Translations under genes and position numbers: made by a program | Shown here: piece after piece, positions 1 to 5,168 of the stretch | Layout of the letters: each line of letters begins with the position of its first letter | How positions within the stretch are numbered: position 1 is the first letter of the stretch | Assembly (NCBI GenBank): GCA_029243845.1 | Contig: JAQWRF010000082.1 | Span: 1-5,168, forward strand | DNA length: 5,168 nt | Reading direction: 5' to 3' | From: Planctomycetota bacterium | GTDB taxonomy: Bacteria; Planctomycetota; UBA1135 | The notes under the pieces: generated by a model | Databases searched by the model: none | The model's input: the letters and a program-made list of their open reading frames with translations, nothing else | What the model was told of the DNA's origin: nothing

Positions 1-1
1 C

Positions 2-379
2 GTTGATAACGACTTTAAAATATTACAAGATGAGATGCAGCGACTATGGTTTGACTCAGATGCGTGTTCGCCATCATGGTCGACCGATGCCGATACCTTT
101 CATCAACAAGCAGACCTTGTTGAAATATGGGAGCAACTGTCCAAGCAATACCACCTCAACCGTGTATTCGTTGAGGGTGGACCACGCTTTATCCATTCGC
201 TGATTCATCTCGGACTGGTTCACGCCATGGTTAAGTATGAAGCGCCATTGCTGTTTGGTGGTGGTATGCCAGCTATTGCTGCCGACGGGTTTGATAGCCC
301 TCAGCAGGCCATGCGTCTCGAACATGAATTGCGTCGCGACCACGACGGAGACTTACGCCGTGCTTGGTTAATAGCTTAG
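2..379 (+). CDS. ribD: RibD C-terminal (5-amino-6-ribosylaminouracil reductase-like) domain protein, 5'-truncated
   Basis: This is the 3' part of a gene that begins before the window; the frame is open from base 2 and gives 125 residues. The segment at about residues 66-100 (FVEGGPRF, then LGLVHAMVKYEAPLLFGGG) matches the signature of the RibD_C / dihydrofolate-reductase-like fold, where E-G-G-P lines the NADPH/substrate site and a LVDE-x-x-x-Y-x-x-P-x-x-x-G-G-G stretch follows. The family uses NADPH to reduce the ribosylamino-pyrimidine intermediate in cytoplasmic riboflavin synthesis. The usual D-E after 'LV' is H-A here, a small departure. The missing N-terminal part should show whether this is the bifunctional deaminase-reductase or a stand-alone reductase, so the symbol is tentative. 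The last 12 bases overlap the end of the convergent yraN gene. Confidence 0.8.
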   Translation, partial: VDNDFKILQDEMQRLWFDSDACSPSWSTDADTFHQQADLVEIWEQLSKQYHLNRVFVEGGPRFIHSLIHLGLVHAMVKYEAPLLFGGGMPAIAADGFDSPQQAMRLEHELRRDHDGDLRRAWLIA

Positions 380-739
380 TTCGAGGTCTTGCAGTAATTC
401 CATCGAGTCGATTTGATCACAACTGCTTTTGACTAAAGCTAGGTCTAGCCGCGCGGGATGACTGCAGAAATTGCGTTCGCCTAAAAACAAACACGCTTGC
501 GCTAGACGCCGCAATTGCTTGCGTCCGATGCAATCATAGCCACCAAGCCAGCTAAAACTTGCGCGCGTTTTGACTTCGACTATCGCCAAATTACCATGAG
601 GGTCTTTGGCGACAATATCTAATTCGGCGAACGGGGAACGGTAGTTACGCTGCAGCACCTTCCATCCTTGGAGGGTGAGTTGTTGGCAGACATAGTCTTC
701 GCCACGCTTGCCGATGGTCTGTTGTGTGTTACTGCTCAT
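368..739 (-). CDS. yraN: YraN/UPF0102 family nuclease-fold protein
   Basis: A 123-residue protein of the usual length for UPF0102, a family of small cytoplasmic proteins with a PD-(D/E)xK endonuclease-like fold; the physiological role is not well established. Family landmarks are in order: G-x-R-G-E-D at residues 10-15, R-N-Y-R at 31-34, A-E-L-D-I-V at 38-43 (normally G-E-I-D-L-I), V-E-V-K-T-R at 54-59, and R-L-D-L at 97-100 (normally R-F-D-V). D41, E55 and K57 are the expected metal-site residues and are all present, so the active site looks intact. The gene lies 23 nt downstream of yajC on the same strand and is probably cotranscribed with it. No good Shine-Dalgarno sequence precedes the ATG. 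Its stop codon lies inside the end of the convergent ribD-like gene, a 12-bp tail-to-tail overlap. Confidence 0.9.
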   Translation of the reverse strand: MSSNTQQTIGKRGEDYVCQQLTLQGWKVLQRNYRSPFAELDIVAKDPHGNLAIVEVKTRASFSWLGGYDCIGRKQLRRLAQACLFLGERNFCSHPARLDLALVKSSCDQIDSMELLQDLELSY

Positions 740-762
740 ATTGCTTAGAGCAGCAACAAACT

Positions 763-1197
763 TTATTTGCCTTGCTCAGGAGCTTGTGTAGACGCGCGGC
801 GACTCACAGCGACACGGTCAAATTTCATCCGTGTGCTATCGCTAACCTTCAGTGTGATCGTGTGCTCGTCAAGCGAGGCAATTACGCCGTGCAGACCACC
901 AGCGGTGACCACGTCGTCGCCCTTAGATAAATCACTTTGAAATTGAACACGTTCTTTTTGGCGCTTCTTTTCAGGGCGAATAACGAAGAGGTACATGAAG
1001 CCAAATAAAATGGCGATCATTACCCAGAAGCCCATGCCACCGCCTGGGGCAGTTGCGGTGCCGCCGACGTCTGTTTGAGCGACTTCGGTCGTAGCTTGTG
1101 TGGATTCGGCTTTACCGTTAGGGGCAATAGTAATCTGAAAGTCAGATTCGATGGTATTGGTGGTGTCTAGGGCAAACATTTCGATTGAAGTTGGCAT
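763..1197 (-). CDS. yajC: Sec translocase accessory subunit YajC
   Basis: YajC is a small inner-membrane protein that associates with SecDF-YidC and the SecYEG channel. The 144-residue product has the family order: one hydrophobic helix at about residues 56-73, a basic stretch just after it (R-P-E-K-K-R-Q-K-E-R, 74-83), then the conserved K-G-D-x-V-V-T-x-G-G-x-x-G-x-I core (92-106) and a beta-rich tail with D-R-x-A-V-S-R. The basic stretch after the helix predicts N-out/C-in topology. The ~55-residue, Thr/Ala/Gln-rich segment before the helix is longer than in E. coli YajC (about 110 residues in total). The ATG at 1197 is the first after an in-frame TAG, and no purine-rich ribosome site precedes it; M7 is an alternative start. 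yajC often sits beside secD, but here yraN follows it. Confidence 0.93.
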   Translation of the reverse strand: MPTSIEMFALDTTNTIESDFQITIAPNGKAESTQATTEVAQTDVGGTATAPGGGMGFWVMIAILFGFMYLFVIRPEKKRQKERVQFQSDLSKGDDVVTAGGLHGVIASLDEHTITLKVSDSTRMKFDRVAVSRRASTQAPEQGK

Positions 1198-1220
1198 GTT
1201 AATGAGGAGTGAGCGATAAT
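1191..1220 (+). promoter_or_regulatory. Candidate sigma70-type promoter for mnmA operon
   Basis: TTGGCA at 1191-1196 (5 of 6 bases match the -35 consensus) is followed after 18 nt by GATAAT at 1215-1220 (5 of 6 match the -10 consensus). Transcription would begin near 1227, giving mnmA (ATG 1251) a leader of about 24 nt. The -35 box overlaps the yajC start codon on the other strand. The match is by eye only; transcription start is unproven. Confidence 0.45.
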
Positions 1221-1245
1221 GCGTCGAGCTATTCTAGCACATTGA
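1219..1245 (+). other. Possible 8-codon leader ORF upstream of mnmA
   Basis: The ATG at 1219 opens an ORF for MRRAILAH that stops with TGA at 1243-1245, 5 nt before the mnmA ATG. It is preceded by GAGGAG (1204-1209) with 9 nt spacing, the best Shine-Dalgarno-like sequence at any start in the window, whereas mnmA itself has none. This would fit translational coupling. It conflicts with the candidate mnmA promoter, whose transcript would start downstream of GAGGAG, so it needs a transcript starting farther upstream. Chance occurrence is quite possible. Confidence 0.2.
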
Positions 1246-1261
1246 CCATCATGGAATCCAA
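1231..1261 (-). promoter_or_regulatory. Candidate extended -10 promoter for yajC-yraN
   Basis: Read on the minus strand, TAGAAT (1236-1231) matches 5 of 6 bases of the -10 consensus and is preceded by TG one base upstream, as in extended -10 promoters. A weak -35 (TTGGAT, 1261-1256) lies 19 nt upstream, which is long spacing. Transcription would start near 1223, about 26 nt before the yajC ATG. The site sits between the two divergent genes, where a yajC promoter is expected. Confidence 0.35.
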
Positions 1262-2354
1262 GCGTGTACTTGTCGCTCTTTCGGGAGGCGTTGACTCTAG
1301 TGTCGCTGCTTACTTACTTAAGAAGCAGGGCTATGAGGTGATTGGTGTGTTCTTGCGTAACGGCGTGGCAAAACCTGCTGCCTCTAGTTCTAATAAACAA
1401 GGCTGCTGTTCGGTAGAAGATTCGCGCGACGCTGCTCTGGTTGCCGACCATCTAGGCATTGACTTTCATGCTATCGATATGCACCAAGAGTTCGAGTCCA
1501 TTATTGACTATTTCGCAGAAGAGTACCAACAAGCGCGCACACCAAATCCATGCATGCGCTGTAATCGCGACATCAAATTTGGCAAACTTTGGGATTTGGC
1601 AGCAGCGGTTGGTGCCGAATATTTAGCAACCGGGCATTACGCGCGCATCATCAACGTTGATGGGCAGCATCAATTGCATCGCGGCGTCGATATTAGCAAA
1701 GATCAATCCTATGTGGTTTTCCCGCTTGGACCAGATACGCTGTCTAAAACTTTACTGCCTATTGGCGGGCTCGACAAAACCCAAACGCGTCAAATAGCGA
1801 AAGAGGCTGGTTTGCAAATTCACGATAAAGCAGAGAGCTTCGAAATCTGCTTCGTGCCAGATAATAACTACCGTGAGTTGCTTGCTTCACGTGACCAGCT
1901 TGGTAAACCAGGCCGCATCATCGATGCGGAGGGTAAACAACTCGCAACTCATAGCGGTCATGCGGGCTTTACCCGCGGACAGCGCCGTGGTTTAGGTTTT
2001 GCCTCAACCAAGGCAATGTACGTTATTGATATTGACCCGCAAAGCGGTGACGTCCTGGTTGGCCCGCGTGCTGCGACTACATGTAGTTCTCTTACGGCTA
2101 ATGATTTCCATTGCTTCGGCCTCGAGCTAAACGTCGGCGACGAATGGCACGATGTCACCGTTCAATATCGCTCGGCATTCCAGCAATTCCGCGCGGTATT
2201 GAAATGCACCGCTCCCGGAACCGTGCAAATAGATTTCATCGATAGTGTTGAATCGATTAACCCTGGTCAGGGTGTGGCTGTTTATCGAGGCAATCAATTG
2301 CTTGGCGGAGGATTTATTGCAACGGTGAGCTCGCAACATTTTTTGCAGGTTTGA
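1251..2354 (+). CDS. mnmA: tRNA-specific 2-thiouridylase MnmA
   Basis: MnmA uses ATP to activate C2 of the wobble uridine (U34) in tRNAs for Lys, Glu and Gln and replaces the oxygen with sulfur from a relay protein, in the cytoplasm. The 367-residue product is full length. S-G-G-V-D-S-S at residues 11-17 is the ATP-binding PP-loop, A-T-G-H-Y-A-R at 126-132 and S-K-D-Q-S-Y at 149-154 are family signatures, and F-E-I-C-F-V-P-D at 197-204 carries the second catalytic cysteine, C200. The first catalytic cysteine is C104 by alignment with E. coli C102; C101 replaces the aspartate found in E. coli, giving a CxxC. The C-terminal beta domain ends normally. A frame extension to GTG 1209 exists, but I prefer ATG 1251: homologues begin just before the PP-loop, the GTG overlaps its own purine stretch, and a candidate promoter starts downstream of it. 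The stop overlaps the next gene's ATG (TGATG). Confidence 0.95.
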   Translation: MESKRVLVALSGGVDSSVAAYLLKKQGYEVIGVFLRNGVAKPAASSSNKQGCCSVEDSRDAALVADHLGIDFHAIDMHQEFESIIDYFAEEYQQARTPNPCMRCNRDIKFGKLWDLAAAVGAEYLATGHYARIINVDGQHQLHRGVDISKDQSYVVFPLGPDTLSKTLLPIGGLDKTQTRQIAKEAGLQIHDKAESFEICFVPDNNYRELLASRDQLGKPGRIIDAEGKQLATHSGHAGFTRGQRRGLGFASTKAMYVIDIDPQSGDVLVGPRAATTCSSLTANDFHCFGLELNVGDEWHDVTVQYRSAFQQFRAVLKCTAPGTVQIDFIDSVESINPGQGVAVYRGNQLLGGGFIATVSSQHFLQV

Positions 2355-4216
2355 TGCTTTATAGATCGTTATTCGCTCTGTCGGCCGCAGCTTTCGCACT
2401 GTCGTTTTTACCGCCTAACTCTACTCACGCAGGCAACACTTGGTTCTTGTTCGACCAGTCGCTCAGCGCAGGCGCTAGTCGTCCTTTAAGTGACTACAGC
2501 GCGTTGCCGGGTTTCCCATTAGATGAGTGGGCGGCGGCGTCTAGTCATGATAGGGTGCGGGTTTTCCCCACAGAGCAATTCTCAAATTCTAGTGACTTGT
2601 CATTAGCTTTAGCTGCTATGTCGCAACTGCTAGTGCCTTCTGACCGGCTGTATGTGGTCAGCGACGGCCGTGCTTTGTCGAAGATAGAGGATGACGTCTT
2701 AGAGGGGGTAGACATCGTTCACCTACAGTCGCCAACCTTCGGTGTGGTTCGCCACATTCAGTGCCCAACTTTTTTTGCTGGGCAATCCTCTTTGCAAGTG
2801 GATATTTTGTTGCACGACAACTTGACAATCCCTTTGCAGTTTGCTGTTGAAAGCCAGCACGAGATGCTGACCGTCCCACGTTTTGATTTTTTGCAAGAGA
2901 ATCACCTGCAGTTGACTCTGCGGCCACTCACCAGCGATAAAGACTTTGAATTCGATATTACCCTAAACGGAGAAATTGTTGAGCACTTCGTCGTTGCGTA
3001 TACTCAGCTGCCACCGCTCAAGTTGTTGACACCACCGGTAAGCGCTCAGCAGTTGCAAGAACTATTGGCTTCCGGCGTTTCTTGCGTCGTCGAATACCCG
3101 ACGGCCTCGTCAATCGATGCTGTCGCCAAGCAGTACCGCGCATTCACTTCGCAGCGAGAATCACGGCCTACTGTGATTTGCTTGCTTGATGTTTCCGGAA
3201 GCATGGAAGGAGCCGGGCTCGATCAAGCTATCCGTGCTTTACAGGACATCGGCAAGGATGAAGGGGCAGTCAATATTCAAGTGATACCGTTTAGCTCAAC
3301 ACTACAGCAACCCTTAACAAATCTCGCAGAATTAAAAAGCATCCAAGCTTTCGGAGCCACGGATATCGGCAACGCGCTTGAGCAGTTAAGCACTTTAGAT
3401 TATTCGCCACGACAAATTGTCATCCTCAGTGACGGCCAAAGCAAAGCCCCGTCAAGTGGATGGCGTCCACTGGTGCAAAAGCTCTTCGCGGAAACGCCCA
3501 TTTCGGTGTTGCCGTGCAGCGCTGATGCTCAACTTGAATCTTTAGAACAGCTGGGCAGTCTAGTTACTGAGGGTCACTTGTTGGAACGCTTACGCGCTGA
3601 GGTAGACCGTGCGGCATTGCGCAATCATTCGGTGGGTCACTTACAAGGCGCAAACTTCTTTGATCTCGCGAAGCAGTTTTTATTGAAAACGGCACATATC
3701 GTTTTCGCTTTAAATCCACGCAGCAACGCCCTATATTTTGATGAGCAGGGTAATCCGCTAGTGGCGGTAGATATTTATTCTAAGGCACGCTTGTTCTCAG
3801 TGGCCGGAACTTGCGACTCAGAAGCCCTCCGACAATTGGCAGAGATTGAGAATAGCATGCGCCAGCACAAAAAATTACGGCGCACCAACGATGGTTTGCT
3901 CATTTACTCGAGCGTAATCCCTAGTGTAAAGCAACACGAATATTTGCGGGAAGTTCGATTGGTTGATGCCACTGCAAGTCAAAACTTGTACATAGCCGAC
4001 ATAGATCCGTCTGAAATCGTAGTCGTTGGCGGGGTAGGACTCGATAGAGCACTTTATCTGCAACCGCGAGTTTCTCTCGAATTCAGCGCCTCGTCGCAGC
4101 GATTCACAGCCTGGTTGGAAAGCCGTTCCTTGGCGAACAAAGAATTTAATATATTGGCATTGTTTTGCGCTCTGTCCCTGTTTTTAGCCGGCTATTTCGT
4201 CTATCATCGTAACTGA
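2354..4216 (+). CDS. Secreted, C-terminally anchored protein with two vWA domains
   Basis: A 620-residue protein of unassigned function. Residues 1-26 form a signal peptide (basic, hydrophobic, then T-H-A before G27). Residues 29-125 resemble a first vWA domain: D34-x-S36-x-S38 keeps the metal-site pattern and V-V-S-D-G (101-105) supplies the later aspartate, but the threonine of the canonical motif is not clear. Residues 125-218 look like an Ig/CARDB-like beta domain. Residues 272-395 are a clear vWA domain with a full MIDAS: D279-V-S281-G-S283, T336 in G-A-T-D-I, and D360 in I-L-S-D-G. Residues 450-595 are beta-rich and unassigned. A helix at 598-617 anchors the C-terminus, leaving a very short cytoplasmic tail. 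The order resembles the family with two vWA domains around a glutamine-amidotransferase-like domain, but that domain is here only about 50 residues. vWA domains usually bind protein partners through the metal. The ATG overlaps the mnmA stop by 1 nt; TTG 2351 is a less likely start. Confidence 0.85.
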   Translation: MLYRSLFALSAAAFALSFLPPNSTHAGNTWFLFDQSLSAGASRPLSDYSALPGFPLDEWAAASSHDRVRVFPTEQFSNSSDLSLALAAMSQLLVPSDRLYVVSDGRALSKIEDDVLEGVDIVHLQSPTFGVVRHIQCPTFFAGQSSLQVDILLHDNLTIPLQFAVESQHEMLTVPRFDFLQENHLQLTLRPLTSDKDFEFDITLNGEIVEHFVVAYTQLPPLKLLTPPVSAQQLQELLASGVSCVVEYPTASSIDAVAKQYRAFTSQRESRPTVICLLDVSGSMEGAGLDQAIRALQDIGKDEGAVNIQVIPFSSTLQQPLTNLAELKSIQAFGATDIGNALEQLSTLDYSPRQIVILSDGQSKAPSSGWRPLVQKLFAETPISVLPCSADAQLESLEQLGSLVTEGHLLERLRAEVDRAALRNHSVGHLQGANFFDLAKQFLLKTAHIVFALNPRSNALYFDEQGNPLVAVDIYSKARLFSVAGTCDSEALRQLAEIENSMRQHKKLRRTNDGLLIYSSVIPSVKQHEYLREVRLVDATASQNLYIADIDPSEIVVVGGVGLDRALYLQPRVSLEFSASSQRFTAWLESRSLANKEFNILALFCALSLFLAGYFVYHRN

Positions 4217-4217
4217 G

Positions 4218-5168
4218 ATGACCGAGCTTTTCTTCTGTAATGTATGTCAACAATCTGTGCCGCAGATTAGCCTTGATACTGGTAACGCGGTTCGCCATGG
4301 CGACCGAGTGATTTGTCCTGACTGTGCCGACACGTTGGTAATAGCTACTGAGCTAGAACCGAGTAAGAGAGAGTGGTCCATTTCGCCAATTGTGATTGTG
4401 TTCTTCACGATAACTTGGGCGGTGTTCGCCTATATGTATGTGGAGCAACAACGATTCTTTGATGCTGTTACCGCATCGAACAAAGAGGCTGTGTCGAATA
4501 ATAACCGACTCAGCGCAGCGAATACTAGATTGGAACGCGCACTTGAAAACAAAATAGGCGACTCGGCAACTCGCGCAAAAATAGAGCGCGATAAATTGAC
4601 TAGCGTAATTGAGAATGGTGACAATAAATTGCGCGATGCATTGTCTCGCCAAGCAAATGCTTTGGCTGAATTCGAGTCGCTACCGTCGCAATTTTCAGCA
4701 ATGTCAAGTAAGTTGAATTTGTCACAAATCGAAATATCTACTATCGCCGACAGTGCTCGGGAAATCCGCGCCGGGCAGCTCGTGTTGCGTGACAAAATTT
4801 CAGCTGTAGAACGTCAGGTTGCTGCTGCGCCAACGCCTGTTGACGTTGAAGAATCATTCTTTGACTCGCGCGTGCAAAGTATTCTTCAAGACTTAGAGAG
4901 CAGCGATCCTAATACTCGCTTCGCCGCCCTTGAAGATATCGCTGACCATAATGACCCTAACTTGGTGCCGTATGTAGCGCCCTTGTTGTACGACAGCTAC
5001 GAGTTCTGTCGCTATCAAGCCGCCACCACTTTGCGTCAATGGTCGGCACTGTCCGCCACGCCGCAGTTGATTGAGGCCCTTGATGACACTTTCGAATTTG
5101 TGCGCAAAGAAGTGAATGCTGCCTTGGAAGCAGTCACCAAAAACAGTGTTGGCTACAACCACAAAGAC
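4218..5168 (+). CDS. Zinc-ribbon, single-TM, coiled-coil, HEAT-repeat protein, 3'-truncated
   Basis: The frame starts one base after the stop of the vWA gene and stays open for 317 codons to the window's end. I do not recognise a named family. C7-N-V-C10 and C33-P-D-C36 form a likely zinc ribbon. A hydrophobic helix spans about residues 55-74, preceded by K50-R51, which predicts the zinc ribbon inside and the rest outside the cytoplasmic membrane. Residues 76-205 are charged, Gln/Asn/Ala-rich and probably helical or coiled coil, with a proline break near 156. From about 217 two to three HEAT-like helical pairs follow, with S-D-P-N-T-R-F-A-A-L (229-238), Y-Q-A-A-T-T-L (266-272) and F-V-R-K-E-V-N-A-A-L (294-303). 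The final N-S-V-G-Y-N resembles the G-[FY]-G-Y-[DN] tail seen after HEAT repeats in planctomycete proteins, so the gene may end soon after the window. HEAT repeats usually serve as protein-binding scaffolds; a partner may be the vWA protein encoded just upstream. Confidence 0.8.
   Translation, partial: MTELFFCNVCQQSVPQISLDTGNAVRHGDRVICPDCADTLVIATELEPSKREWSISPIVIVFFTITWAVFAYMYVEQQRFFDAVTASNKEAVSNNNRLSAANTRLERALENKIGDSATRAKIERDKLTSVIENGDNKLRDALSRQANALAEFESLPSQFSAMSSKLNLSQIEISTIADSAREIRAGQLVLRDKISAVERQVAAAPTPVDVEESFFDSRVQSILQDLESSDPNTRFAALEDIADHNDPNLVPYVAPLLYDSYEFCRYQAATTLRQWSALSATPQLIEALDDTFEFVRKEVNAALEAVTKNSVGYNHKD

Noticed and set aside
331..346. CGTCG/CGACG inverted repeat near the ribD end
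   Set aside because: It is a 5-bp stem within coding sequence, with no T-run after it; not a credible terminator.
1209..1250. GTG start at 1209 adding 14 residues to MnmA
   Set aside because: The added residues are low in complexity, family members start just before the PP-loop, the GTG overlaps its own GAGGAG, and it would lie upstream of the candidate transcription start.
2127..2399. Minus-strand ORF across the mnmA-vWA junction
   Set aside because: It is antisense to two well-supported genes and its translation shows no recognisable features.
2770..2776. Run of seven T in the vWA gene, a possible slippage or frameshift site
   Set aside because: The frame continues without a break through the intact second vWA domain and the anchor, so no frameshift is needed.
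2762..2783. GCCCA/TGGGC inverted repeat around the T-run, a possible terminator
   Set aside because: The stem is only 5 bp, the T-run is in the loop rather than after it, and it lies inside a gene.
4353..4795. Two minus-strand ORFs opposite the coiled-coil region
   Set aside because: They are antisense to a frame with clear zinc-ribbon, membrane and HEAT features, overlap each other, and have Cys/Arg/Ser-rich translations with no domain pattern.

Overview
The window carries six protein-coding genes and almost no intergenic DNA. The organism is probably a planctomycete or a close relative in the PVC group. This rests on the type of MnmA (a K-x-G-C-C segment plus an NPCxxC motif), on a secreted protein with two von Willebrand A (vWA) domains next to a zinc-finger/membrane/HEAT-repeat protein, and on the lack of a good Shine-Dalgarno sequence at any assigned start. 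It is an inference by eye, not a database result.

Layout. Positions 2-379 (+) hold the 3' end of a RibD-type reductase gene (riboflavin synthesis). It converges on, and overlaps by 12 bp, a minus-strand pair: yajC (1197-763, accessory subunit of the Sec translocase) followed by yraN (739-368, UPF0102 nuclease-like protein). yajC is divergent from mnmA (1251-2354, tRNA U34 2-thiolase). The 53 bp between the two start codons contain candidate promoters for both directions and a possible 8-codon leader ORF. mnmA is followed with a 1-nt TGATG overlap by a 620-residue vWA protein (2354-4216). After a 1-nt gap comes a gene that runs off the window (4218 to beyond 5168), encoding a zinc-ribbon, one membrane helix, a coiled coil and HEAT-like repeats. 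The three plus-strand genes look like one transcription unit.

How they fit together. yajC, yraN, mnmA and ribD are housekeeping genes with no obvious common pathway. The less described part is the vWA/HEAT pair. The first protein has a signal peptide and a C-terminal anchor, so nearly all of it lies outside the cytoplasmic membrane. The second should be anchored N-in/C-out, which puts its coiled coil and HEAT repeats in the same compartment. They are candidate partners in an envelope assembly. The vWA protein looks like a shortened member of the family that combines two vWA domains with a glutamine-amidotransferase-like domain; here that middle domain is reduced to a remnant. No RNA genes, CRISPR arrays, insertion sequences or convincing intrinsic terminators were seen.
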